DNA of 16,177 bases, from NCBI GenBank assembly GCA_031403315.1, contig JANNTD010000543.1:1-16177 (forward strand), written 5' to 3'. The notes under the pieces were generated by a model. The model had not been told where the DNA came from, ran no database searches, and saw only the letters and a program-made list of their open reading frames with translations. Made by a program: the position numbers and the translations under genes. Source of the DNA: DASYDU01 sp031403315. Lineage in GTDB: Bacteria > Planctomycetota > Planctomycetia > Pirellulales > Lacipirellulaceae. Below are positions 1-7,367 of the stretch, piece after piece. The first letter of the stretch is position 1. Every line of letters begins with the position of its first letter.

Positions 1-372
1 GAAAAAGCAACCCGGTCCACTTTGAAACGCTGGGTAGCGCTTGATCAAGAATTGTTGAGCGCTGACGGGTTGGACATTAGCGAATTCGCGGCTCGCTGGG
101 GGGTTGACCGTAAGACCATACGTCGCGACTTGAACGCCTTCGCGGAATTGGGTCAAACGGCGAGCCCAAAGAAAGAGAATGCGTGGGACGGACGAAGTCG
201 GCAGTGGCGCTACGATGATCATGTCAAATATCTCTTCGCCTGCAACATGGGCAAAGCTGCGATGAGGGCTGCCATGCAGGCGCGCCGCAACGAGTTACTC
301 ACCGCGAAGCGAAAGGCGCATCGCGATCGCGATCGCGAGGCGAGACGTAGATTGCGTCGAATCCCGCGATAG
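1..372 (+). CDS. Small DeoR-like helix-turn-helix DNA-binding protein, open at left edge
   Basis: The frame is open from base 1 to a TAG at 370-372. A TTG at 22 is the first start-like codon inside the window, but the upstream codons read E-K-A-T-R-S-T and fit the protein, so the true start probably lies left of the window. The central segment (ISEFAARWGVDRKTIRRDL) is a clear helix-turn-helix of the DeoR/HTH_11 kind: a helix, a turn after GV, and a recognition helix rich in R/K. After it comes a W-R-Y...V-K-Y-L-F patch and then a very basic tail (RDRDREARRRLRR) encoded by a TCGCGA tandem repeat. No WYL or sugar-binding domain follows, so this is a short stand-alone DNA-binding protein, from memory like small planctomycete 'HTH domain' proteins. 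It probably acts as a transcriptional regulator; its target is unknown. Confidence 0.7.
   Translation, partial: EKATRSTLKRWVALDQELLSADGLDISEFAARWGVDRKTIRRDLNAFAELGQTASPKKENAWDGRSRQWRYDDHVKYLFACNMGKAAMRAAMQARRNELLTAKRKAHRDRDREARRRLRRIPR
321..338 (+). repeat. Three tandem copies of TCGCGA inside the HTH gene
   Basis: TCGCGA occurs three times in a row, creating two overlapping GCGATCGC octamers. It encodes alternating Arg-Asp residues in the basic tail of the HTH protein. A hexamer unit keeps the frame when copies are gained or lost, so tail length could vary between strains. Confidence 0.8.
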
Positions 373-397
373 GAGCCCGTTGCGATCTGCGCAGGCG

Positions 398-475
398 GCT
401 CGCGAGCCCTCCAGCTTCGTCCTCGCCGCCCTCGGGCTCATCGGCTTGGTTGTCTGGAAGCGGCGGAAGCGGTGA
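398..475 (+). pseudogene. Orphan PEP-CTERM sorting-signal tail (gene remnant)
   Basis: In the second frame, just after the HTH stop, the codons read A-A-R-E-P-S-S-F-V-L, then A-A-L-G-L-I-G-L-V-V-W, then K-R-R-K-R and TGA at 473-475. This is a textbook PEP-CTERM C-terminus: an E-P-S motif (first Pro replaced by Arg), a hydrophobic membrane segment and an Arg/Lys-rich end. In intact genes such a tail belongs to a secreted protein sorted by an exosortase. Here no secreted-protein body precedes it: the HTH gene is in another frame and is not a secreted protein. I read it as the 3' end of a PEP-CTERM gene whose body was lost by deletion or rearrangement. A chance match is unlikely given the order of elements, the stop and the hairpin that follows. 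It is short, so confidence is moderate. Confidence 0.6.
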
Positions 476-495
476 GCCGAGCATTGCGCTCGGCT
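475..495 (+). terminator. Hairpin at the stop of the PEP-CTERM remnant
   Basis: AGCCGAGC (475-482), loop ATTGC, GCTCGGCT (488-495): a perfect 8-bp GC-rich stem starting on the last base of the TGA stop. No long T tract follows (ATACT), so it is a terminator-like hairpin rather than a canonical intrinsic terminator. It ends 11 nt before the transporter ATG at 507. Confidence 0.55.
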
Positions 496-506
496 ATACT
501 GGCGGG

Positions 507-1124
507 ATGAGCGAAGTATCCGGCGGATTGGCAGCCGCCCATGCCCGAACGGCCCTGGTCCTCTCTCTGTTCACGGTGGCATACAACGTGGGCGAAGGGT
601 TTGTGTCGGTGCTGTTTGCGGTCCGAGACGATAGCGCCGCCTTGCTGGGATTTGGCTCTGATAGTTTCGTGGAGTCCCTCTCGGGCGCGGTCATGGTGTG
701 GCGATTCTGGCACCCGCACGGTGCCCAGGAGCGGGAACAGCGTGCGGCACGGTTGGTCGGCACGTCGTGCATCGTCTTGGCTGCATATGTCGCCTACTAA
801 GCTGCGCGGGCGCTATGGTTCGGCGATCGGCCGGAACCGTCGTTGGCTGCGCTCGTGATCGCCGGCCTGTCGCTGGCGGTGATGCCGATCCTGTTCCTGC
901 TCAAGCACCGGACCGCACATGCCGTTGGCAGCCGCAGTCTGCTGGCTGACTCCCGGCCGACACTCGTATGCACGATGATGTCCGTCGCCTTCCTGGCGGG
1001 TGCCGGACTCAATTACGCCTTTGGAGCGTGGCAGGGTGACCGAATTGCCGGGCTGGTCATTTCCCTCTTTCTGTTGAAGGAGGGTCGCGAGGCGGTACTG
1101 ACCAAGCAGGTGTGTGCGTGTTGA
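507..1124 (+). pseudogene. Cation-transporter-like (CDF-type) membrane protein with one in-frame TAA
   Basis: Coding in one frame from ATG 507 to TGA 1122-1124, interrupted only by TAA at 798-800 (codon 98). Before the stop: MSEVSGGLAAAHARTALVL, a hydrophobic helix with VAYNVGEGFVSV, then the acidic membrane motif GFGSDSFVE and VMVWRFW. After it the same frame goes on with AARALWFGDRPEPS, two or three hydrophobic helices, GSRSLLADSRPTL, and a Cys-ending tail (KQVCAC). The whole resembles the roughly 200-residue cation transporters of the cation-diffusion-facilitator type found in many bacteria, which have only the membrane domain; the total of 205 codons matches. In that family, from memory, the residue after A-Y-V-A-Y is usually Glu, so GAA to TAA by one base change explains the stop. 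The upstream GGCGGG abuts the ATG, so the ribosome site is poor. Probably exports divalent metal if intact; as sequenced it is broken. Confidence 0.72.
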
Positions 1125-1128
1125 CTGG

Positions 1129-1143
1129 AGCCCAATGGGCTTT
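1129..1143 (+). terminator. Short hairpin plus TTT after the transporter
   Basis: AGCCC (1129-1133), loop AAT, GGGCT (1137-1141), then TT. It lies 5 nt after the transporter stop and before the thioredoxin gene. The stem is only 5 bp, so this is a weak candidate. Confidence 0.3.
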
Positions 1144-1170
1144 GGCCGCTTACACTGTTCACGAAGTACG

Positions 1171-1176
1171 AAAGGA
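1171..1176 (+). promoter_or_regulatory. Ribosome binding site AAAGGA that decides the start at 1185
   Basis: AAAGGA ends 8 nt before ATG 1185, a good spacing. A GTG at 1179 in the same frame would be only 2 nt away, too close, so 1185 is preferred. Confidence 0.55.
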
Positions 1177-1184
1177 CCGTGACC

Positions 1185-2366
1185 ATGAGAGCCACAATCG
1201 CTGTGCTCCTTCTATCAGCCTGCGTAATGGGCTGTGGCGAAAACCCTCTAAAGATTGTAGACGACAAGCCGGATGTTGACGTCGATCTCTCACGTGGCCG
1301 GGTTGAGGCCGGCAACGCGGCTGCGGACATGCTGAACATCGGCGATGCTGCACCGCCGCTGACCGTCGCTGGCTGGGTGAAGGGCGAGAAGATTGAACAG
1401 TTCGATCCGGGTAAGACCTACGTCGTCGAGTTTTGGGCGACTTGGTGCGGCCCGTGTCGCGCCAGCATTCCGCACCTAACTGAACTCGCCCATAAGAACA
1501 AAGATGTCAGGTTCGTCGGCGTTGATATTTGGGAGAAAGATACGAAGCTCGTCGGGCCATTCGTCGAAGAAATGGGGGACAAGATGGATTACAGCGTCGC
1601 GATTGATGACGCGGTCCCTGAAGAGGGAGAAGCCCGCGATGGGTCAATGGCCAAGGGGTGGATGAACGCGGCAGGCGAGAGTGGCATTCCGACTGCATTC
1701 GTCGTCCACGACGGCAGAATCGCATGGATCGGGCACCCTAATGAGTTGGATGCACCGTTGGCCAAAATTACTTCTGGCGAATGGGACATCGGTAACATGG
1801 CCAAGGAACGTACCGCGGCGAAAAGCAAACAACGCCAGCGGGCGGCCGTCAGCGACAAGGTTCTCGCACTCTACAACCAAAACGATTATAAGGGTGCCGT
1901 GGCGGCGATTGATGAGGCGACAAGCGGCGACCCCGAACTGGCGGACGAATTCGCGGGCCTCAAATTTGATGCACTATGCAAGGGAGGCGACATCGAGCCG
2001 GCCCTGAAACTCGGTAACAAGCTCTTGGAGACCCACAAGGACGATCCCGATGCCTTGAACACCTATTCCTGGGACGTGATCGATCCAACGCTCAAGAAAG
2101 AACCTGACCCCCGCGTCGCCCAGTTCGCGCTGAAGGCAGCTCGCCGCGCCGTAGAGATCACTAAGAGCGAGAACGCATACTACCTCGACACACTGGCGGA
2201 GGCCCTCTTTCGCACCGGGGACGCCGCGGGCGCAGTGGCGACCGAAGAGAAGGCCCAGAAACTGCTAGAGGCGGATGTCGAAAACCGATCGGATTCGGAT
2301 TTGAAGGAGTTCAGCGAACGCTTGGATCGATATCGCACGGCCGCGTCCAAGAATGCCGGCGATTGA
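1185..2366 (+). CDS. TlpA/thioredoxin-like lipoprotein with TPR-like C-terminal region
   Basis: A 393-residue protein. The N-terminus is a lipoprotein signal peptide with two possible lipid-accepting Cys: C17 (VMGC) and C13 (LSAC). C17 gives a more normal signal length. Residues about 50-195 are a thioredoxin fold of the TlpA/redoxin type: VVEFWATWCGPC with the redox pair C88 and C91, and the cis-proline loop SGIPTAF (P169) on the far side. Residues about 220-380 are helical, with TPR-like pairs (YNQNDYKGAVAAIDEA, YYLDTLAEALFRTGDAAGA). Such proteins reduce disulphides or carry electrons at the outer face of the cytoplasmic membrane; the TPR part suggests a protein partner. It stands alone, 60 bp after the broken transporter and convergent with the kinase. 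It is not part of an obvious cytochrome c maturation operon, so its substrate is unknown. The fold assignment is firm; the role is inferred. Confidence 0.85.
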   Translation: MRATIAVLLLSACVMGCGENPLKIVDDKPDVDVDLSRGRVEAGNAAADMLNIGDAAPPLTVAGWVKGEKIEQFDPGKTYVVEFWATWCGPCRASIPHLTELAHKNKDVRFVGVDIWEKDTKLVGPFVEEMGDKMDYSVAIDDAVPEEGEARDGSMAKGWMNAAGESGIPTAFVVHDGRIAWIGHPNELDAPLAKITSGEWDIGNMAKERTAAKSKQRQRAAVSDKVLALYNQNDYKGAVAAIDEATSGDPELADEFAGLKFDALCKGGDIEPALKLGNKLLETHKDDPDALNTYSWDVIDPTLKKEPDPRVAQFALKAARRAVEITKSENAYYLDTLAEALFRTGDAAGAVATEEKAQKLLEADVENRSDSDLKEFSERLDRYRTAASKNAGD

Positions 2367-2758
2367 GGCGCTGTCGGAATGCTTGGCAACCGCGATCGCC
2401 TTCCTAGATAGCTTCTTCAGCCCCCGAGGCGCTATCGCGGCAGGGGCATGCCCGAATTGGAAGAGTACTCTCGGTCAGTCGGCCGGCAGCGTCGAGCGAT
2501 ACTTCGACTAGGGGCCCGTCGGAATCCGCCCGGGTGATTGATTGCGCCGTTGTGGCAAGTAGATTGGCGGTCTACCTGGTGGCACGAGCGCCAGTTTATC
2601 CAATACCCCGGGGTTCGTTGATTAGCGTTACGGACTCCGGGGCTTATCATGCGCATTCCGCTTGACCTTCTCACACGCCTGGTAGTGCGTGAGGATCGCC
2701 AGCCGGTGCATCGCTGTCATCGGGCGCATCAAAACCGGCGACTGCTCCGCAACCGCAT
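2367..2758. other. Convergent intergenic region with possible decayed coding sequence
   Basis: 392 bp between the stops of the thioredoxin-like gene and the kinase. No tRNA or clear terminator is seen. It holds perfect palindromes GGGCATGCCC (2444-2453) and ACCCCGGGGT (2605-2614), a long-loop pairing CCCCGG (2606-2611) with CCGGGG (2638-2643), and an imperfect hairpin CTCACACGC/GCGTGAG (2670-2693). On the minus strand, in a different frame from the kinase, about 45 codons from near 2766 down to TAA 2628-2630 read like protein (QSPVLMRPMTAMHRLAILTH, then YQACEKVKR). I do not recognise it. Confidence 0.35.
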
Positions 2759-5700
2759 TCAGCGCGCTCCCCAAAGATGGAGCCTGACGTGTTCGTCGTC
2801 CATATCGATCAGTGCCAGTCGGTGGCCATTACGTGCGACGTGGAACGTTGATTTGTCGTTTAAGGGACAGGGAAGCGAAAGAGACATCATTTCCTGTCCG
2901 GTCTCCGTGTGCCAGAAACTGAGCGTCTCGTCCCGTCCGACCAACAACGTCCTCCCATCCGCGGAAAACTTGGCATAGGCATTTGGCCTGCGGCTATTAA
3001 AAGTGTGCTTAAACGCAAGCGGTTCAACGTTCCAGAGCTTGACGTCGAAGCCCGCCTCGGTGGCTACAAACTGGCGGCCATCGGGCGAGAAACACAGTTG
3101 ATTAACGCCCCTGCCCACCCCCCCCGGTACTCTGCGCCGCTCACCCGTTGAAATTTCGATCAGCTCCAACCCCTGGGGAAAAGGAACCAAGAGGTAACGA
3201 CCGTCGGGAGAAACCGCGCCAGTGTAGCTGGTACGAGCATCATCCCTACGGTCATCGGCTCGACACAACTCGCGGAAATGCGCGAGATCGATCAAACGGA
3301 CGCTCGCTCGGTCCGACGTGGTCTCGTCGCTAGCGCACAGCAGTGCAACCAAGGGCAACCCATCAAAGGTCAATGCGCGGACGACCCCGCTGGCAATATC
3401 CTCTGGTACAACGCGCTTCGTGCCACTCAATACGTCGACGACGGTGGCTTGCTGATTGTGCACGTACACCATGCATTCGGAGCTCGAGGAGATTTCAGCC
3501 GACGCAAGGGCCGGATCAGGGGCCCAAGAATGATCGACGATCAGCTCTGTCGTTTCTACGTTCCATTGGCGAAATCCTACGCTCGAGCACAGCGACAGTC
3601 GTCGCAGATCGAGATCAAGAGTGGCGCGTTGATAGGATGCGGGCATGCACGATACGGCCAGGGACGGGCTGAAAACACCATGTCCAGTAATATTCGTGAT
3701 GCTAACTTTCCCGTCACGCGCGGCCGATGCGACGTGGCGGCCATCGGGAGCAAATGCGATGTCCTCCAAATGGAGGTTGTTGTGGTTTGCGTCGATGGCA
3801 ATCTCGATCTTGCCCGAACGGGCATTGAAGACGCGCAAGATCCCTTTGTGCTCCAATGTCGCCAGTCGACTCGAATCCGGCGACCAGGCCACACCGAAAG
3901 AATCCACTGCCTCGGATTCCAGCGACGTCAGTTCAACCCCCGATTCAACATGAAACTGTCGGATTCGTTGAAAATGTTCGTTGATTGCCAATCGCGTCCC
4001 ATCCGGTGAGAAAGCAACCGCGTTGCCGGCTATATCGGGGAGGGCTATGGGCGCCCAACGCTCGTAATCCCAGAGAACCGAACCGATTGCTGCCCCGGCT
4101 AGGTTCGCCACTGTCCACGCCAAGCGCCGCCCATCGGGAGAGCAACTCAGGGACATGACCCTCAATGCCCCCATGGCTTTGTGTCGCAATAGCTTGCCGG
4201 ATTGCGCGTCCCAACAACGCACGAAACCACCATCGTCGCCGCTGACGAGTTGCTTGCCGTTAGGTGAGAAAGCCACGCAGCGGACCGGGGCACCGCAGTC
4301 GATCGTGTGAATGGGTTCGGGCGGACCTTCGTGGGGAATGAGCCATAAAATCAGCTTGTGGTCGCAACCGGCACTAGCCAGCAGGCAGCCGTCGGCCGAA
4401 AAACGAACCTGATTCACGCAGCTCGTGTGCTTTTTGAGCTCGTGCAAGAGCTGACGTGATTCGAGGTCCCAGATACGAATGCAACCGTCTCTCGATCCCG
4501 TCGCGATCCATTTTCCGTGGGGGGCGAATCGGGCGGAAAACACCTCGCTAGGATGTTGGAAGGCAAAACTGGCGCTGTGGGAACCCGTGTTGGCCATCCG
4601 CTTTACTTGTGACTGCAACACGTGCCACTCCAATCCTCGCAGGTTCGCCAAGGGTTGCCCCTCGTCATACATCGACAAGAGTCTAGCGGCTCGCTCGTGC
4701 TGTGCCTGCTCCACGGCCAAATGAGCCAGGCGCATTTGGGCTGCGTAGAGCTGCAGGTTCGCGCGATCCTCTTCTTGGCGAGCTGATTGCTCATTCTGTT
4801 CCGCTCGAGCGCCATTCTCTTCGGCGAGGAGCAGCGCCCGATCGAGCCGCCAGGTATGGAACGCAGCGCCGCCGATAGCCGCCATCGTCGCCACGCAAAC
4901 CAACGCCGACAGTGCGGCGGCGGCGGGTCGCCGCTGCGCCCAGCGGACCAGCATCTGCCCAGGGGACAACGGCCGGGCCCGCGTCGGCTCGCCTAGCAAA
5001 AAACGGCGCAAATCGGCGGCCAGGTCACCGGCCGATACGTAACGGCGCTCGGGACGCTTTTCCAGGCAGGCCAGGCAAATCGCTTCCAAGTCTCGCGGAA
5101 CTCCCGGATGGGAGCGGCGAATGGCGACCGCCTCTTGCGCGACGACTTGCGACAGCGTCGCCGCGTCGGAGTTGCCGCGAAAGGGCGGTCGCCCCGTGAG
5201 CAGTTCATAGAGGATCGCGCCCAGCGAATACACGTCGGCAGTCGGGCCGACCTGGCGGTCGCCTTTCGCTTGCTCGGGAGACATGTAGGATGGCGTGCCG
5301 ATGATCGCGCCGGTTCGCGTTTCGTTGCCGGCCAGGTCGAGCAATTTGGCGAGCCCGAAGTCGATGATCTTCGCGACCCAGGCGCTCAGACTTTTTCCGC
5401 CGCCGTCATCGCCCATGGCGTCGCGCGGTTCGAGCAACACGTTTTCCGGCTTCAAGTCTCGGTGCAAGACACCTTGGCCATGCGCGTAGTGCATCGCCTC
5501 GGCCAGATCGGCGACCAGCGCAGCCGCTTCGCGCTCCGAAAGGGAGCGAGTCTTGTCGTTGAGCCAGTGAGCCAGCGTCACGCCATCGACGAACGCGGCG
5601 GCGATATAGCAGACCGGTCCGGCTTCTCCAACTTCGAAAACCGGCACTATATTCGGGTGCGTCAGCCGGGCCGCCGCCTGCGCCTCGCGCTGAAATCGTT

Positions 5701-6274
5701 GCCGCAAATTGCGCGTGAGCAGTGCTTCCGGCCGCGGGATTTTCAAGGCAATCCGCCGCCGCAAAAGGGGATCATACGCCAAGAGCACCACGCCCAAGCC
5801 GCCGCGACCCAGTTCGCTCAACACCTGGAAACGGCCAATCCGGTGCACGACCGGGTCGCCAAGATCGGTAAACGCCTCTCCTTTGTCGGACGGTGGGTCC
5901 TCACTGGCACTGAACGTGTCGATCGCTGTGCTGGCATCGCCGCTGGAAAACGCAATGCGGCTGCCCGCCGTCACGTTGGCCGCAATCTGTTCGCGGCGCG
6001 CCTGCTCGACGATTCGCAAACAGTCATCTAACTGCTCGATGTCGGCGGTCAGCTCACGGTCGGACTGACTGGGACGCGCCGGAAAGAACGACTCCGTCAA
6101 TTCGGATGTAGAGATCCAGCGCTCGTGGCGCGCGATCAGGATCTCGGCCATTTCCGCGGCTTCGCGTTCTCCCACGATCGTGGAGCTACGGTCCGCTCCG
6201 TTCATGGGCGTCTCGTGGCCGTCCGCGGCGGGCAGTCGCTTCGGATCGTCGTGTTCACCGGTGATCGATGTCAT
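2759..6274 (-). CDS. Membrane-anchored Ser/Thr protein kinase with C-terminal WD40 propellers
   Basis: An 1171-residue protein. Residues 1-145 are a soluble N-terminal region. Residues about 147-430 are a Hanks-type kinase with every key element: glycine loop GRGGLGVV (156-163), ATP lysine in ALK (K178), HRDLKPEN (catalytic D273), DFG (D305), activation segment end GTPSYMSPEQA and VYSLGAILYELLTG. Residues 450-471 are one hydrophobic membrane helix. Residues about 476-530 are a Glu/Arg/Gln-rich likely coiled coil. From about 565 to the end come many WD40 blades with F-SPDG-R and W-D/W-N signatures (IRIWDLESRQLL, VAFSPNGKQL, LCFSPDGRQF), enough for about two propellers. The expected topology is a cytoplasmic kinase with a propeller across the membrane, acting as sensor or scaffold. 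The start at 6274 overlaps the sigma gene by 20 bp, so the two are probably translationally coupled. This architecture is common in planctomycetes. The input signal and the phosphorylated target are unknown; the sigma factor is an obvious candidate partner. Confidence 0.93.
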   Translation of the reverse strand: MTSITGEHDDPKRLPAADGHETPMNGADRSSTIVGEREAAEMAEILIARHERWISTSELTESFFPARPSQSDRELTADIEQLDDCLRIVEQARREQIAANVTAGSRIAFSSGDASTAIDTFSASEDPPSDKGEAFTDLGDPVVHRIGRFQVLSELGRGGLGVVLLAYDPLLRRRIALKIPRPEALLTRNLRQRFQREAQAAARLTHPNIVPVFEVGEAGPVCYIAAAFVDGVTLAHWLNDKTRSLSEREAAALVADLAEAMHYAHGQGVLHRDLKPENVLLEPRDAMGDDGGGKSLSAWVAKIIDFGLAKLLDLAGNETRTGAIIGTPSYMSPEQAKGDRQVGPTADVYSLGAILYELLTGRPPFRGNSDAATLSQVVAQEAVAIRRSHPGVPRDLEAICLACLEKRPERRYVSAGDLAADLRRFLLGEPTRARPLSPGQMLVRWAQRRPAAAALSALVCVATMAAIGGAAFHTWRLDRALLLAEENGARAEQNEQSARQEEDRANLQLYAAQMRLAHLAVEQAQHERAARLLSMYDEGQPLANLRGLEWHVLQSQVKRMANTGSHSASFAFQHPSEVFSARFAPHGKWIATGSRDGCIRIWDLESRQLLHELKKHTSCVNQVRFSADGCLLASAGCDHKLILWLIPHEGPPEPIHTIDCGAPVRCVAFSPNGKQLVSGDDGGFVRCWDAQSGKLLRHKAMGALRVMSLSCSPDGRRLAWTVANLAGAAIGSVLWDYERWAPIALPDIAGNAVAFSPDGTRLAINEHFQRIRQFHVESGVELTSLESEAVDSFGVAWSPDSSRLATLEHKGILRVFNARSGKIEIAIDANHNNLHLEDIAFAPDGRHVASAARDGKVSITNITGHGVFSPSLAVSCMPASYQRATLDLDLRRLSLCSSVGFRQWNVETTELIVDHSWAPDPALASAEISSSSECMVYVHNQQATVVDVLSGTKRVVPEDIASGVVRALTFDGLPLVALLCASDETTSDRASVRLIDLAHFRELCRADDRRDDARTSYTGAVSPDGRYLLVPFPQGLELIEISTGERRRVPGGVGRGVNQLCFSPDGRQFVATEAGFDVKLWNVEPLAFKHTFNSRRPNAYAKFSADGRTLLVGRDETLSFWHTETGQEMMSLSLPCPLNDKSTFHVARNGHRLALIDMDDEHVRLHLWGAR

Positions 6275-6890
6275 CGAGTTCCCTCTTCAGTCGCTGCATC
6301 GCGCGAACCCACAACGCTCGCAGATCGTGCTCAGAACGATGCATGGCCAGAGCGATTTCGGCAAAGGGGAGCAAAGCAAAATTGCGCAACTTGATTACCC
6401 GTCGAAAATGATCGGGCAGGCGGGCCAGTGCGGAGTTGACTGCCTCGGCGGTCTCCTTGCGCATGGCACGCTTGCTAGGCGTTTCATGATCGACGACCAA
6501 TTCAGCTTGGGCCGCGATCGAGCTGTGATCTGGTCGGCGTTCCTCCCGGTGCAGATTGCGGGCCGCCGTGGCCAGGTAACGCCGCCGGGCATGGGCCAGC
6601 TTGTTGAGCATGATGCCGCGCAGCCAGGCATAGAATTCTTCCGGCGTACTGCCCGCAAATCCACCCATCGCTCGTTGTCCCTCGGCAAAGGTCTCTTGAA
6701 CCAGGTCCGACGGAGACACTTTCACCTGCAGATCGGTTCCCAACTCGCGCTTGCTCGTGACCAGCAAGTAGGTCCGGCAAGATTGCATCAAAGTGCCGAG
6801 TGCTTCGCTCGATCCCGCCAGAGCCGCGGACAACAGCGCTTCGGGAGTTTGCGATGGCGGCTCGGGAGCGTGCGCAGGAGTGGACGGCAT
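6255..6890 (-). CDS. ECF-type RNA polymerase sigma factor, planctomycete kind
   Basis: A 211-residue protein from ATG 6890 (MPSTPAHAPEPPSQTPEALL) to TGA 6255-6257. Region 2 is recognised by VKVSPSDLVQETFAEGQRAM (residues about 57-75) and the following EFYAWLRGIMLNKLAHARRRY; region 4 is the helix-turn-helix ARLPDHFRRVIKLRN with LPFAEIALAMHRSEHDLRAL (about 156-192), ending in MQRLKREL. The P-S-D-L-V-Q-E-T-F and L-R-I-L-N-layout is typical of planctomycete ECF factors found next to Ser/Thr kinases. The frame stays open upstream to 7136, but that extension is Arg/Gly-rich without family features, and a promoter-like element and inverted repeats lie within it, so I take 6890. No anti-sigma gene is present; regulation by the overlapping kinase is the likely alternative. 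It would direct RNA polymerase to a set of promoters that cannot be read from this window. Confidence 0.88.
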   Translation of the reverse strand: MPSTPAHAPEPPSQTPEALLSAALAGSSEALGTLMQSCRTYLLVTSKRELGTDLQVKVSPSDLVQETFAEGQRAMGGFAGSTPEEFYAWLRGIMLNKLAHARRRYLATAARNLHREERRPDHSSIAAQAELVVDHETPSKRAMRKETAEAVNSALARLPDHFRRVIKLRNFALLPFAEIALAMHRSEHDLRALWVRAMQRLKRELDDIDHR

Positions 6891-6941
6891 AGTGCTCAAT
6901 TCGCAAACCGAGCCAGAAACTGTCAAAGGTGGAGCGGGTTG

Positions 6942-6970
6942 ATTATGATGTCTCGCGAGAGCGCCTTCAA
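6942..6970 (-). promoter_or_regulatory. Promoter candidate for the sigma-kinase operon
   Basis: On the minus strand: TTGAAG (6970-6965), a 17-nt spacer, CATAAT (6947-6942). This matches the -35/-10 consensus at 4/6 and 5/6 and puts transcription start near 6935, about 45 nt before ATG 6890. It supports the shorter sigma reading frame. Housekeeping promoters are poorly characterised in planctomycetes, hence moderate-low confidence. Confidence 0.35.
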
Positions 6971-6980
6971 CAAGAAGGCG
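6951..6980. promoter_or_regulatory. Two adjacent inverted repeats over the promoter candidate
   Basis: TCTCGCGAGA (6951-6960) is a perfect 10-bp palindrome within the -35/-10 spacer. Next to it CGCCTTC (6962-6968), AACAA, GAAGGCG (6974-6980) is a perfect 7-bp inverted repeat that overlaps the -35 hexamer. Their position suggests operator sites for autoregulation; no binding protein can be named. Confidence 0.35.
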
Positions 6981-7205
6981 AAACAGGCTCGGCGCCCGCG
7001 ACACAGCGCACGCGAGTCGGGCATACGAACCACGCCGCAAGAGGGGCCCCATCCCGCCGCCAAAAAAACGATCCGAAAGGGCCGAGACGGGGGCTTTTGC
7101 CAAATTGCCAGTTTTTTGAGAATTTAGGGTGCGCATCGCAGGTTCTTGGGAACTTAACCATAGAGGGTCCGGACATCACCGCAGCGAAGGGGCAATGAGG
7201 GGACC

Positions 7206-7220
7206 TCGGCAAATTGCCGA
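7206..7220. promoter_or_regulatory. 15-bp palindrome, operator-like
   Basis: TCGGCAAATTGCCGA has perfect 7-bp arms around one central base. The core CAAATTGCC recurs at 7101-7109, 109 bp upstream. The shape fits a dimeric repressor site; the regulator is unknown. Confidence 0.35.
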
Positions 7221-7367
7221 CGCATGGCGATACCGACAACGGCGATTTCGCCCAGGCCTAACGCGGGGGATCGGGCTCAGCTCCGACGGCATGGAAATCA
7301 ATGACACCAATAACGACACCGTGACGAAGCTCCGATATTCCACCTCACTTGCACTCCGAAAAACGAC

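Noticed and set aside
321..338. TCGCGA tandem as the start of a satellite or HIP1-type repeat family
   Set aside because: Only three units in a coding region; one more GCGATCGC near 2391-2400 is not enough to claim a family.
2649..2978. A 109-codon plus-strand frame at the kinase 3' end
   Set aside because: Mostly antisense to the WD40 blades; Arg/His-rich and without motifs.
5108..6031. A 307-codon open frame on the plus strand antisense to the kinase gene
   Set aside because: It lies wholly opposite the conserved kinase domain, is Arg/Gln-rich with no family motif, and is explained by high GC on the complementary strand.
6180..7127. A 315-codon open frame on the plus strand antisense to the sigma gene
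   Set aside because: Opposite the conserved sigma regions 2 and 4; no start signal or recognisable motif.
6891..7136. N-terminal extension of the sigma factor to an ATG at 7136
   Set aside because: The extra 82 residues lack sigma features, and a promoter candidate and inverted repeats lie within it.
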